The notes under the pieces: model-generated | What the model was told of the DNA's origin: nothing | What the model saw: only the letters and a program-made list of their open reading frames with translations | Database searches by the model: none | Translations under genes and position numbers: made by a program | Assembly: GCF_037023145.1 (NCBI RefSeq) | Contig: NZ_CP146093.1 | Coordinates: 310,001 to 374,000, forward strand | Reading direction: 5' to 3' | DNA length: 64,000 nt | Origin: Ralstonia sp. RRA | GTDB taxonomy: Bacteria; Pseudomonadota; Gammaproteobacteria; Burkholderiales; Burkholderiaceae | Shown: positions 18,957 to 27,498 of the stretch, one piece after another | Position numbering within the stretch: position 1 is the stretch's first letter | Layout: each line of letters starts with the position of its first letter

Positions 18957-19298
18957 TCAGTCCCAGTCGTCATCGTCGCGATCACAACCGGCCGGGCAGT
19001 AGCCGAACTCGATCCCATGCGAGCAGTAGCCATGCTCCGCATTCCAGTCTTGGGTTTCCTGCCGCTCGGCAGGCGTTGCGTAGTCCCATTCCCGGGCTGC
19101 GATCTCCAGCGCTTGAGTGCGCTGGTCCTGCGGCAATCGACCGGCTTGCGTGTCGATCTCCGAGCTGAAAAGCGTGACCCAGTGATCCCAGGACAGGCCG
19201 CAACCACGCTGGGCGTGCTCGGCGGCTGTCTTGCAGACAGCGCGCCAGGCGGGTTCGTCCAGCGTGCAATGAGGTACATCGCAAGCGATGGTGGACAT
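18957..19298 (-). CDS. Small cysteine-containing ICE protein
   Basis: 113 residues from the ATG at 19298. Contains several Cys and His residues (CDVPHC near the start, HGYCSHGIEFGYCPAGC near the end) that could bind a metal, and a very acidic C-terminus (DRDDDDWD). Family not recognised. A GAGGTCTCC site precedes the start. Confidence 0.65.
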   Translation of the reverse strand: MSTIACDVPHCTLDEPAWRAVCKTAAEHAQRGCGLSWDHWVTLFSSEIDTQAGRLPQDQRTQALEIAAREWDYATPAERQETQDWNAEHGYCSHGIEFGYCPAGCDRDDDDWD

Positions 19299-19326
19299 GA
19301 TGGAGACCTCCAGAAGAAAGCCGGAG

Positions 19327-19366
19327 CCTCCCCGCATGGGGAAGAAACCCCGGCGGGTGGATGAAG
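19327..19366 (-). promoter_or_regulatory. Leader hairpin, family member
   Basis: CCCC (19330-19333) pairs with GGGG (19338-19341) in a short stem-loop, followed by CGGCGGGTGGATGAAGAA on the plus strand, the shared flank. Located in the leader of the 113-residue gene. Confidence 0.55.
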
Positions 19367-19391
19367 AACACCGCGGATGCGGCGTCTGCGA

Positions 19392-20084
19392 TCACGCAGG
19401 TTGCAGTCCGGCCTGGCGGCTCCACTCCTGCGTCTTGAAGTCCAGCGCGTAGCCCAGTTCGCCCAGGCGGGCAATTTGCGTGCGCAGGGTGCGGCGGTCG
19501 ATGGTCGAATCCAGTTTTACGGACTCTCCCAGCGGCCAGAGCAGACCGAACAGACCGGCGTCGCCGTCTTCGGTGCTGCCGGAGGCAGCAGCCGCAGCGG
19601 CCATCGGCGCATCCACGCCGAAGGGCGTGGTATCGACGAGAGGGTCCGCGGACGCCTGCTCGGGGGCAGGCTTGGCGGGTCTGGATGCTTTGGCGGGCTT
19701 GGCCGGCGTTGCCACAGGCTGCGCTCCTTGCTCTTCATCAAGTGGATCGACTTCCTGGGTGCCGAAGCTGCGTGCCTCGTCACGGCTCAGTTTGTCGATG
19801 CCGAGAAGCGTCATGCCGTCCAGGTTGGCGCGCATCTCGGAACGCATGCTGCCGTCGCTGATCGGATAGCTTTTGAGGAAGATGTAGCGAAGGACGAATT
19901 CCCCTTGGTACTTGCCCTCGGGGTACTGCTCCAATTCAGCGTCCTTGATCGTGAACTTGCCGAGTTGGCAGTCGAGCTTGCCGACGTTGAACTTGCCGTT
20001 GCGGCCATGGATGGTGCGCAGCGTGAGCTGGCCCGGGACGACGATGGGCGATACCGATTTCTCGGGAGCCGATGTGGTTGCCAT
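19392..20084 (-). CDS. DUF3275 family protein
   Basis: 230 residues from the ATG at 20084. The N-terminal half (about 10-110) carries the DUF3275 signature (GQLTLRTIHGRNGKFNVGKL, YQGEFVLRYIFLKSYP). A lysine/proline/alanine-rich linker (about 125-150) leads to a C-terminal helix pair. DUF3275 genes are markers of the replication/maintenance part of PAGI-2/ICEclc elements. AGGAGAACC ribosome site. Confidence 0.85.
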   Translation of the reverse strand: MATTSAPEKSVSPIVVPGQLTLRTIHGRNGKFNVGKLDCQLGKFTIKDAELEQYPEGKYQGEFVLRYIFLKSYPISDGSMRSEMRANLDGMTLLGIDKLSRDEARSFGTQEVDPLDEEQGAQPVATPAKPAKASRPAKPAPEQASADPLVDTTPFGVDAPMAAAAAASGSTEDGDAGLFGLLWPLGESVKLDSTIDRRTLRTQIARLGELGYALDFKTQEWSRQAGLQPA

Positions 20085-20109
20085 GATGGTTCTCCTGATG
20101 ATGAATGAC

Positions 20110-20170
20110 GGGACGCCGACGGCACCCGGTGGATGAAAGGGAATGGGCCTCGCCCGAGATGGGCGAGGTC
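20110..20170 (-). promoter_or_regulatory. Leader hairpin, family member
   Basis: Perfect 8-bp stem CCTCGCCC (20148-20155) / GGGCGAGG (20161-20168), loop GAGAT, with the CGGTGGATGAAAG flank just before it. Here flank and stem are in the opposite order to other copies. Leader of the DUF3275 gene. Confidence 0.65.
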
Positions 20171-20179
20171 CGCTTGGCA

Positions 20180-21007
20180 TCACGCCTTGAGCTGGCGCAT
20201 GCCTTCGGCCAGGAGCCACAGCGCCCGGTTCAGGCGCAGGTTCTGGTCGATTCCTTGCACCGGACGGGTGCGTTGATGGCGGCCGCTGGCCGAGCGTCCG
20301 CTCAGCCCCCCTTTGACGAGGTTCTCCTGGACGCGGTTGAAGACGGCCCACAGGTCGCCCTTGCGGTCGTCCCAGCGTCGCGGGGCCAGCAGTTGGCTTT
20401 CCGTGACAGGCGTGGACTTGGCCGGGTCGTCGTACTTGAGTGCGAGGGCGGAATGCGCAAATATTTCCGCTTCGCCCTCATCGAGGGTGATGGTGCGCAT
20501 CGCATCGCGCGAGTTCTGCACGCGCTCGAAGCCTTCGAGGACTTCGTAAGCACCTTCGATCACCTGGCTTGCCACGTCGCCCTTGTGGGGCACGCGGATG
20601 TCGGCGGTGGTGTCACCGCAGACCAGGCCGTTGTGGCAGACGAACCGGAACATGCCGGCCAGCATCTGGTAGCTGCTCGTGCCGTCGTGGCTGTTGAGCA
20701 AGATGATCTCGTTCGCCTCGTCGCCATTGATCTGGCTGGCATGGCGAAGTCGGATGAGATGCTTGGTGTATTCACGCCGGTCTTCGTTGCGCACGCGCGT
20801 CTGGCACACCATGAAGGGCTCGAACCCCTCCTGGCGCAGCTTGGTCAGCACGGTCGCGGTCGGTATGTAGGCATACCGATCGGACCGGCTCCCATGCGGG
20901 GCGTCGGCAAAGATCGATGGAGCAACAGCACGGATGCGGTCATCCGAGAGCGGGCGATCGGAACGCAGGATCGGGGACTGCGGGGCAAAACGGGATGCCA
21001 GAGACAT
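20180..21007 (-). CDS. DUF932 (YfjQ-like) ICE protein
   Basis: 275 residues from the ATG at 21007. DUF932 core features are FMVCQTRVRNEDRREYTKHLIRLRH in pieces, SYQMLAGMFRFVCHNGLVCG and ANEIILLNSHDGTSS. Such proteins are common on plasmids and ICEs; function is unknown, with a phage-like origin suspected. AAGGAGAACAACC ribosome site. Confidence 0.85.
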   Translation of the reverse strand: MSLASRFAPQSPILRSDRPLSDDRIRAVAPSIFADAPHGSRSDRYAYIPTATVLTKLRQEGFEPFMVCQTRVRNEDRREYTKHLIRLRHASQINGDEANEIILLNSHDGTSSYQMLAGMFRFVCHNGLVCGDTTADIRVPHKGDVASQVIEGAYEVLEGFERVQNSRDAMRTITLDEGEAEIFAHSALALKYDDPAKSTPVTESQLLAPRRWDDRKGDLWAVFNRVQENLVKGGLSGRSASGRHQRTRPVQGIDQNLRLNRALWLLAEGMRQLKA

Positions 21008-21129
21008 GGTTGTTCTCCTTGGAGAAATGCGACAACCGCGCGGTCCTGAAACCACGCGGAACTCGGGGGATGAAGAGCGCTGACGCGCTGGGAGCCAAGG
21101 GGCGCAGCGGTTGCGGGGGATGAGAAGCG

Positions 21130-21152
21130 ACAAGGCCCCGTGAGGGGCCATG
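21130..21152 (-). promoter_or_regulatory. Leader or terminator-like hairpin
   Basis: GGCCCC (21134-21139) / GGGGCC (21144-21149), loop GTGA, just after the stop of the DUF3577 gene and before the DUF932 leader. The copies of GGGGGATGA nearby (21064-21073, 21115-21124) resemble the family flank. Confidence 0.5.
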
Positions 21153-21157
21153 CCGGT

Positions 21158-22075
21158 TCAGAACGAAGCAGCCAATGCCGGCTCCTGCTCCTCGACTTCA
21201 CCTGCGGGCTCGCGCTCGGCGGGCAGGGCAGGCTGGTCGGCAGCGGTGTCGGCGGCAACCTCGGCTTCGGGCGCGGGTGCGCCCTCGGCTTGCGGTGCCT
21301 CGGCTTGCGCCTGGCTCGTCGGATAGACCTGGGTGCCGTCGATCTTGATGAGACCGATGTGGACCAGCGTCGATTCCAGGCTCGCTCCCGGTTCCCCGGC
21401 GCGCTCGCCCTTGGTGCGGATGTACGGATCGATCTTCATGTCGTTCAGACGGAAGGCGATCAGCACCTTGCGGTCCCCTTCGATGGCCTGCACGCACCGG
21501 CGAACCAGGTGCTCGGCTTCAGGGGTGGCGACGATGGTGTCGAAGTACCGATATTCCGGTTCACCGACAGGTCCGGCCAGCGCCGCGACGCAGCACGACA
21601 GGAACGGATCGCCATCCTTGGGGGAGACATCCTTCGGACGGCTGAGGTAGCCGATGCCGCGGGTGATCAGCTCGTGCTGCTTGATCGAAGCCAGTTCGGC
21701 CCGGTCAAGCGGCTCGGCCTTCAGCAGTCGCGCCTTCAGAGACGCGGCCGCCTGGCCCTTGTGCTCACCTTTGTCGCGGATGTACGCATCGCCCCAGAGG
21801 TCGCCGAGGCGGAAGCGTACCAGCGGCCGCTGCTTGGGATCGTCAACGCCGATGTAGCGCTCGACCAGTTTCTTGGCCTCGGCACCCGAGACCTTGACGT
21901 CGAAGTAGCGGTAGCTGGGGCCCTTGGCGGAACCGACCAGTGCGGCGATGGTGCATGCCAGGAAGGGCTGCGCACGGCGGCCGCCCCGGACGGGAACCTC
22001 TCGGGCACGCTGGATGTAGCCGATGCCCGAGGTGTGGAGGTCGAAATACGATTTCTCGTTGGACGTGGTGCTCAT
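21158..22075 (-). CDS. DUF3577 / STY4534-family ICE replication protein, duplicated domain
   Basis: 305 residues from the ATG at 22075. STY4534-type proteins (DUF3577) are linked to ICE replication. Here the DUF3577 unit appears twice: GIGYIQRAREV ... FLACTIAALVG ... YRYFD in residues about 17-60, and GIGYLSRPKDV ... FLSCCVAALAG ... YRYFD in about 142-185. A low-complexity A/E/P tail (about 258-305) follows. Most family members I know have one unit. Confidence 0.85.
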   Translation of the reverse strand: MSTTSNEKSYFDLHTSGIGYIQRAREVPVRGGRRAQPFLACTIAALVGSAKGPSYRYFDVKVSGAEAKKLVERYIGVDDPKQRPLVRFRLGDLWGDAYIRDKGEHKGQAAASLKARLLKAEPLDRAELASIKQHELITRGIGYLSRPKDVSPKDGDPFLSCCVAALAGPVGEPEYRYFDTIVATPEAEHLVRRCVQAIEGDRKVLIAFRLNDMKIDPYIRTKGERAGEPGASLESTLVHIGLIKIDGTQVYPTSQAQAEAPQAEGAPAPEAEVAADTAADQPALPAEREPAGEVEEQEPALAASF

Positions 22076-22099
22076 GGTGAATCTCCATTGGGATGAAGC

Positions 22100-22165
22100 G
22101 GAGACACACCGGCCCCACGCATGCGGGGAAAGGTGCGTAACCCCGCGGTGGGTTGATGAGGCGAA
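22100..22165 (-). promoter_or_regulatory. Leader hairpin, family member
   Basis: A CCCC...GGGG stem (CCCC ACGCATG CGGGG) is followed by a second C-run and CGGTGGGTTGATGAGGCG, the shared flank. Leader of the DUF3577 gene. Confidence 0.55.
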
Positions 22166-22380
22166 AGCATCCGCCACCAGGACTGGTGGCCGCTCGCGGA
22201 TGGATGCGGTGCGAGCTGGCTCGGTCACGCAGTGGGAACTGCGCGGCAACCTCGAAGACCGATGGTTGCCTGGCATGTCGCTGACAACGTCAGCAGGCAT
22301 GGGGGGCAGCATGGCCGGGCCTCGCGCGCGAGACAGCAAACAATGCGCATTCGGTCGCTCCCGTCTTTCCAGCACGCTGT

Positions 22381-22410
22381 GGAAAGAAAAAGCCCCTCGG
22401 ATGAGGGGCT
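22381..22410 (-). terminator. Rho-independent terminator
   Basis: Perfect 8-bp stem AGCCCCTC (22391-22398) / GAGGGGCT (22403-22410), loop GGAT. On the minus strand it is followed by TTTTTCTTTCC. It lies 8 bases after the stop of the 92-residue gene, so it ends that transcription unit and the DUF3577 gene must have its own promoter in 22076-22380. Confidence 0.85.
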
Positions 22411-22417
22411 GTTGGGG

Positions 22418-22696
22418 TCAGGCGTCGTACACGAAGCAATGCGTGCGTTGCCGTGGAAAGAAGACATGCTTCCAAGAGTCGCCGCTGATGGTTCCGCCAT
22501 CGAATACCACCATTTCGTAGCGGTCGATGTCGGTCTCAACCAGCTCCTGCATGGCGATGTGGCGCATGTTCAGCGTTCCCTTGTCGCGCTCGAATACCAG
22601 GGTCTGGCCGATGGCATCCTCCTGGCACATGGCGCTGACGCAGGCTCCCAGTTGGTGCTCGAAGTCGGTGGCGGGCGAGATGAGGTCGGGGAACAT
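22418..22696 (-). CDS. Small conserved ICE protein, unknown
   Basis: 92 residues, soluble and acidic, with no recognised motif; MVVFDGGTISGDSWKHVFF near the C-terminus looks like a beta-rich end. AGGAGCAATC ribosome site. It is followed directly by an intrinsic terminator. Confidence 0.65.
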   Translation of the reverse strand: MFPDLISPATDFEHQLGACVSAMCQEDAIGQTLVFERDKGTLNMRHIAMQELVETDIDRYEMVVFDGGTISGDSWKHVFFPRQRTHCFVYDA

Positions 22697-22717
22697 GAGA
22701 TTGCTCCTATGAAAACG

Positions 22718-22752
22718 GACCAGCCCGGCTCCAGGGGGAGACGGGCTGGCAC
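22718..22752 (-). promoter_or_regulatory. Leader hairpin, family member
   Basis: Perfect 8-bp stem CCAGCCCG (22721-22728) / CGGGCTGG (22743-22750) around a G-rich loop, in the leader of the 92-residue gene. Confidence 0.6.
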
Positions 22753-22786
22753 GGGGGAAAAGGAAGGCTGGCGCTTCGTGGGACAG

Positions 22787-23524
22787 CTAGGACTCTGCCA
22801 ACGGCAGGCCCAGCAGCGCAGGTGCGTCGGCGTCGAGGATCAGGATGCGCACGTCGGCCTGGCCGGCCAGTTCAAGGATGTTCGCCAGGTCGTCCGGCAT
22901 GCCCTTGTTTCGGTGCTCCTGCCGAAGCTGCTCGGCGGTGATGCCCTCGGCGTACTCCAGGTTCTGGTCCGTCCAGGGCGTGGAAATCAGCTTGACGCCG
23001 ATCGCCGGGCTGTATGGCACCCGGAAGGCGATGAACAGCATGGCCTCCGGCGTGGCGAGGTCCGCCAGGTCGGCGAGGTAGTGCCAGGTATCGACCGTGA
23101 TGTGCTCACGGCTGATTTCCCAGCACCGGCTGTAATAGCCTGTCTCGAAATTCAGGCGCTGCACGAATTCCCGCGCGGCCTCGGCCGAATAGGTGTCACC
23201 AATGTGGACCGGGCGACCGTCAAAGTCATCGCCATGGATGGCATAGACCACGGCACCGATCACGCCTTCGCCGCTGACGTCTCCGCCGGCGCCGCATTCG
23301 GCCAGAACCTCGGCACCCACGGGTTCGGGGCCATTGCTGACCACCGCGAAATCGTTGGTGACGATGCAGGACGAAGAGACCAGCTTCTCGTCGGAGAGGT
23401 GATCTTGGCTCGCGTGGATGGTTCGCCAGACATGCGGGCTTCCATCGTCGTAGCTGATGCACAGCGTGCGGACGATTTTCAGATTCCAGTAGCCACGGAG
23501 AAAGGGATTGGGTTTCTGGGACAT
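22787..23524 (-). CDS. Conserved ICE protein, unknown
   Basis: 245 residues from the ATG at 23524, which follows the hairpin leader and a GGAGAGTTCCC site. No motif recognised. The sequence alternates short beta segments and acidic helices (soluble, pI low). Conserved member of the ICE gene run; longer upstream starts would read through the hairpin and are not supported. Confidence 0.65.
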   Translation of the reverse strand: MSQKPNPFLRGYWNLKIVRTLCISYDDGSPHVWRTIHASQDHLSDEKLVSSSCIVTNDFAVVSNGPEPVGAEVLAECGAGGDVSGEGVIGAVVYAIHGDDFDGRPVHIGDTYSAEAAREFVQRLNFETGYYSRCWEISREHITVDTWHYLADLADLATPEAMLFIAFRVPYSPAIGVKLISTPWTDQNLEYAEGITAEQLRQEHRNKGMPDDLANILELAGQADVRILILDADAPALLGLPLAES

Positions 23525-23549
23525 GGGAACTCTCCAGATTGAATAATGG

Positions 23550-23600
23550 AGCCAATTCCCGCCACCGGGAATTGGACCCGGTGGGTTGAAAATGGAAAAT
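23550..23600 (-). promoter_or_regulatory. Leader hairpin, family member
   Basis: Perfect 9-bp stem CCAATTCCC (23552-23560) / GGGAATTGG (23567-23575), loop GCCACC, followed by CGGTGGGTTGAAAATGG. The best example of stem plus shared flank. Confidence 0.75.
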
Positions 23601-23658
23601 GTGTCAGGCAACGCTGACCTTGGCGGTGCCAGCACTGCGCTGGACGACGGGAAATGAA

Positions 23659-23694
23659 TCGAGGGACATGGCCTCGTGGGCGCATGTCCCTCGT
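23659..23694 (-). promoter_or_regulatory. 10-bp hairpin in spacer
   Basis: GAGGGACATG (23661-23670) / CATGTCCCTC (23683-23692) in the spacer between the 130- and 245-residue genes. No T-run on the minus strand, so more likely a leader or stability element than a terminator. Confidence 0.6.
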
Positions 23695-23734
23695 GGGGCG
23701 TGAACGGAAACGCGGTGATGTGGCGGAGACCGGC

Positions 23735-24127
23735 TCACCAGCCGTTGTAGTTCACCAGCAGGTCGGCGAGGACCTTGCGGCGTTGCAGATCGAGACCATC
23801 GAAGTCCGACAGTCCGTTGAAGTGGCAGCGCTTGAGCATGGCACCGCCCTCGCGCGCGTTGTAGAAGCTGACCATGGCGGACAGGAACATGCGTTCGCCG
23901 CTGCTCAGGACGCCGAGGGCGTCGTTGAGCTGCAGCATGTTGGGACGCAGATCCCACTTGCTCTTGGCCTGGTTCAGACCTTCACGGGTGCCGTCGCCGA
24001 ACCACTCGGGGCCAGCGATCTCGACACCGCGCTTCCAGGCCTCGAAGAAGGCTTGGGGCGCGGCAGCGAAATGCTGCTCTTCCCGCATGATCTGATCGAC
24101 GACTTCCCGCGGCAGTAGCTGGTTCAT
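23735..24127 (-). CDS. Conserved ICE protein, unknown
   Basis: 130 residues, mainly helical (RMFLSAMVSFYNAREGGAMLKRC). GGAGGAATCACGTC ribosome site. No family recognised. It lies 21 bases before the 74-residue gene's end and shares its direction. Confidence 0.65.
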   Translation of the reverse strand: MNQLLPREVVDQIMREEQHFAAAPQAFFEAWKRGVEIAGPEWFGDGTREGLNQAKSKWDLRPNMLQLNDALGVLSSGERMFLSAMVSFYNAREGGAMLKRCHFNGLSDFDGLDLQRRKVLADLLVNYNGW

Positions 24128-24148
24128 GACGTGATTCCTCCAGTTGGA

Positions 24149-24373
24149 TCAGGGAATGGCGAGCTGGGACCAGCCGCCTCTTTCGAGGGCACGTTGAGCC
24201 GCGGTGTAGCTGCGGAAGTACTCGCGGGATTCCCGCGAAACGGGGCCTTCGGTATCGCGCGTGCCGATGTAGTGACCGGCGGCGCTTTGCAGGACTTCGA
24301 GCGGCAGGAACTTGCCGCAGTAGGTCGAGGCCAATTGCCCGAAGGTTTGGCCGAAAGAGGCTTGCTGGGACAT
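24149..24373 (-). CDS. Small conserved ICE protein, unknown
   Basis: 74 residues from the ATG at 24373 after an AAGGAGCCAGTCC site; the longer open frame upstream is not supported by a ribosome site. Helical, moderately basic, no motif. Likely first gene of the run 24373-22787, with its promoter in the 280-base spacer upstream. Confidence 0.65.
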   Translation of the reverse strand: MSQQASFGQTFGQLASTYCGKFLPLEVLQSAAGHYIGTRDTEGPVSRESREYFRSYTAAQRALERGGWSQLAIP

Positions 24374-24650
24374 GGACTGGCTCCTTGGAAAAGCGGGGCC
24401 TCGTCCCTTACGGGATGGCAGCTCCCGCACGCGGTTGATAAACAGCATCGACGTCACGGGGACGCGCGTCCGCAGACTTGATGCGATGCGGACTGGTGGG
24501 CAACGCGGGATAGACCCGCAGCAGCCTGAAACCCTGGCTGCTGGCATGTGCTGACCGGAATCAGCGAACATGCGGGCAGCTTCGTGCGCGGGCCGTGCCG
24601 CGTCAGTTGGAAAACGGCATCCGGCCCAGCCCCGATTGATGGGCGCCGGA
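24374..24650. other. Spacer without gene; likely operon promoter and leader
   Basis: No credible coding region on either strand. GC-rich with short inverted repeats. It should hold the promoter for the leftward operon that starts at 24373. I could not assign boxes with confidence. Confidence 0.4.
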
Positions 24651-24677
24651 AAGCAAAACCCCGCATCGAGTGCGGGG
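24651..24677 (-). terminator. Rho-independent terminator
   Basis: Perfect 7-bp stem CCCCGCA (24659-24665) / TGCGGGG (24671-24677), loop TCGAG; on the minus strand a GTTTTGCTTTCC run follows. It ends the 81-residue gene's transcript. Confidence 0.8.
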
Positions 24678-24704
24678 CTGTCAAGGTGGCGCGTCGGAGC
24701 CGGA

Positions 24705-24950
24705 TCAGTCGGGCCTATTGCCCAGTACATGCCGCTTCCATACGGCGAATGCCTCATCGTGTGCCAGCTCGGCGAGGATGACGATGGGCTGGGGTTGCCT
24801 GGCGCGTAGAGAAGCGAAGTACGCTTCGCGGTCGGCGATGGCCTTGAGCCTGATGCCATCAATGAACAGCAGTTTGCCGTTCTTGATGAACAGCACCTTG
24901 TTGTCAATGTCGCGCTCGAACGCGGCTCGTACTTGCTCCGGTTGTTGCAT
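24705..24950 (-). CDS. Small ICE protein, unknown
   Basis: 81 residues from the ATG at 24950 (GAAGCCAACAA upstream, weak site). Contains KVLFIKNGKLLFIDGIRLK, a beta-hairpin-like basic segment, then a helical C-terminus. No family recognised. Flanked by an intrinsic terminator. Confidence 0.6.
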   Translation of the reverse strand: MQQPEQVRAAFERDIDNKVLFIKNGKLLFIDGIRLKAIADREAYFASLRARQPQPIVILAELAHDEAFAVWKRHVLGNRPD

Positions 24951-25485
24951 TTGTTGGCTTCCTGCTGGTGCGGCCCGCCATCGGGCCGAAACATTGATCG
25001 GCGGGAGAAACGTGCCGAAGGCCTTGCGGCCTCCGGCTCGGGAGGACGGAACCACCCGTGGGCTGATTGGCAGGCCCGGTCGTCGCTAGAACCGTCTGCT
25101 CATCAAGCATTCACACCCGGCGCATGTCGTGGTTGGCGCCGGCATCTTCTGGCGCACATCCGCGCACAAAAGGAGCCCAGTTTTTCGCCGTTGGGCACGG
25201 CATCGAATACCGCTGACCACGAAGGGTCTCCGGATGGCTCGCGCAGCATGGAAAGCCATCGGGGGACCCTTCGCAGAGGCGGAAAAAGTTCAGATCAGCA
25301 GAACGCGCCGGGAAACCCCGGACGTGGTTCGCGGAGAAGCTACCTTCAGGTCCCGCGGCCGGGGACGGCCGGGCGGGACGCGCACACGGACAAGAGAAGG
25401 CGTTGCGCGCTGGGCGTCCCGCAGGGCGTGCGGGACATGGGCCACGCCGCCGATGGCGGGCACGGCTCTCGGGGAACGGGGTCGG
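24951..25485. other. Spacer without gene between topB end and small ICE gene
   Basis: No credible gene. Contains a 7-bp hairpin TCCCGCA (25417-25423) / TGCGGGA (25429-25435) near the topB stop and presumably the promoter of the 81-residue gene. Confidence 0.4.
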
Positions 25486-27498
25486 TCAAGAGCCTCTGCG
25501 GCCGCTACTGCGCGGGCGCGAGGCACCGCGCTTGGCCGCGCCGGTTTCGAGCGGCAGCGTGCCTTTGCAGTCGGGGTAGCGACTGCACGACCAGAAGGGG
25601 CCGGTCTTGCCGGTGCGCTGGCGCGTCGGTGCGCCGCACTGCGGGCATGCCGGCCCTTGGGGAACCTTGATGGACAGCGAGGTGCTGCCGTACTGCGCGA
25701 TCAACTGCGAAATCCATGTGGCCTGCTTGCCGATAAACACATCCAGCGTGAGCTGCCCGGCCTCGATCATGTCGAGCGCCTGCTCCCACACGGCCGTCGT
25801 GCCGGGATCCGCAATGGCCGCAGGCACCGCGTCGATCAGCGTAAACGCCGCATCCGATGCGCGAATGGAGCGTCCTTTCTTCACGAGATAGCCCCGCGTC
25901 AACAGGCCGGTGATGATGTTGGCGCGCGTGGCTTCGGTGCCGATGCCCGTCGTGTCCTTCAGCTTCTGTTTCAGCCGCGGGTCGCTGACAAAGCGCGCAA
26001 CGCCCTTCATCGACTTGACCAGTTCGCCTTGGGTGTAGGGCTTGGGCGGCATCGTCTTGAGTGCTTTGATCTCGGCTTCGGCCACCTGGCATGTCATGCC
26101 TTCGCGCAGCGGGGGGAGTACTTGGCTGCGCGCCGCGGCTTCCCCGTCCTCGTCCACCTGCGGCTCGGCCAGCACCAGGCGCCAACCCTGGGCGACCACC
26201 TGCTTTCCGGTGGCCGCCAGCTTCTGCTGGCCGCAGGACAGTTCGGCGACCGTGCGGTCGAACTCGTGGTGAGGGAGGAACTGCGCCAGGTAGTGCGCCC
26301 GGATGAGCCGGTACACGGCCAGCTCCTTCTCGCTCATCGCAGAGAGGTTCGCGGGTTCGAGCGTCGGGATGATGCCGTGGTGGGCTGTCACTTTGCCGTC
26401 GTTCCAGGCGCGCGAGTGCTGGGAGCGGTCGAGTTGGCCCATGATCGGGCGCAGCGAGGGGTCGGTCTTGAGCAGGCTGTCAAGGACAGTCGGCACTTCC
26501 GCGAACATGCTTTCGGGCAGGTAGCCGCAATCCGAACGCGGGTACGTCGTGGCCTTGTGGGTCTCGTACAAGGCCTGCGCGATCTCCAGGGTCTCCTGCA
26601 CGTCCAGCCCGAGCTGTTTGGAACAAACCTCCTGAAGCGTTCCCAGGTCGAACAGCAGCGGCGGCCCTTCGCGCACGCGCTCGGTCTCGACCGATACCAC
26701 CTGGGCGCTGCCCGCAGCGCGGATCTGCTGCGCGGCATGCTGGGCGACCGGCTGCTGCAGGCAGCGGCCGGCGTCGTCGGTGCAGCCATCGGGCGGAACC
26801 CACTGCGCGCTAAAAGCCTGTCCACCTGCGGACAGGGACACGTCGATGGCCCAGAACGGCAACGACTTGAAGGCCGCGATCTCGCGATCGCGGTCCACGA
26901 CGAGTTTGAGCGTCGGCGTCTGGACGCGCCCGACCGACAGCACGCCGTCGTAGCCGGCCTGCCGGCCCAGCACGGTGAACAACCGGCTGAGGTTCATGCC
27001 CACCAGCCAATCGGCGCGCGAGCGCGCCAGTGCCGAGTAGTACATCGGCAGCGTGTCGGATGAGGGCCGCAGCTTGCCGAGCGCGGTGCGGATCGACGCA
27101 TCGTTGAGCGCCGACAGCCACAGGCGTTCGATGGGGCCGCGGTAGCCGCAGAGTTCGATGATTTCGCGGGCGATCAGTTCGCCTTCGCGGTCCGCATCGG
27201 TGGCGATGACCAGATGGGTCGCCTTCGCCAGAAGCGCCTTGACGACCTTGAATTGCGTGGAGGTCTTCGGTTTGACATCGACCCGCCACTGCTGGGGAAT
27301 GATGGGCAACTGCTCAAGCGACCAGCGTTTGAGCGCCGCGTCATAGACCTCGGGAGCTGCTGCTTCTACGAGATGGCCGATGCACCAGGTAACAGTGACG
27401 CCGGAGCCGCTGAGACAGCCTTCATCGCGCTGCGTCGCGCCGAGGATTCGACCAATGTCTTTGCCCTGGGAGGGCTTCTCGCACAGAAATAGCCGCAT
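25486..27498 (-). CDS. topB: DNA topoisomerase III
   Basis: Type IA topoisomerase of 670 residues. TOPRIM motif IATDADREGELIA (about 103-115), active-site Tyr in TTYPRSDCGYLPESM (about 320), and a C-terminal four-cysteine zinc finger (CPQCG ... CSRYPDC, about 620-645). Relaxes and decatenates DNA; ICEs of this class carry their own copy, likely for replication after excision. The start codon lies inside a 10-bp hairpin (see separate entry). Confidence 0.95.
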   Translation of the reverse strand: MRLFLCEKPSQGKDIGRILGATQRDEGCLSGSGVTVTWCIGHLVEAAAPEVYDAALKRWSLEQLPIIPQQWRVDVKPKTSTQFKVVKALLAKATHLVIATDADREGELIAREIIELCGYRGPIERLWLSALNDASIRTALGKLRPSSDTLPMYYSALARSRADWLVGMNLSRLFTVLGRQAGYDGVLSVGRVQTPTLKLVVDRDREIAAFKSLPFWAIDVSLSAGGQAFSAQWVPPDGCTDDAGRCLQQPVAQHAAQQIRAAGSAQVVSVETERVREGPPLLFDLGTLQEVCSKQLGLDVQETLEIAQALYETHKATTYPRSDCGYLPESMFAEVPTVLDSLLKTDPSLRPIMGQLDRSQHSRAWNDGKVTAHHGIIPTLEPANLSAMSEKELAVYRLIRAHYLAQFLPHHEFDRTVAELSCGQQKLAATGKQVVAQGWRLVLAEPQVDEDGEAAARSQVLPPLREGMTCQVAEAEIKALKTMPPKPYTQGELVKSMKGVARFVSDPRLKQKLKDTTGIGTEATRANIITGLLTRGYLVKKGRSIRASDAAFTLIDAVPAAIADPGTTAVWEQALDMIEAGQLTLDVFIGKQATWISQLIAQYGSTSLSIKVPQGPACPQCGAPTRQRTGKTGPFWSCSRYPDCKGTLPLETGAAKRGASRPRSSGRRGS

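Noticed and set aside
25129-27063. Long plus-strand open frame opposite topB
   Set aside because: topB motifs are certain; this frame has antisense composition.
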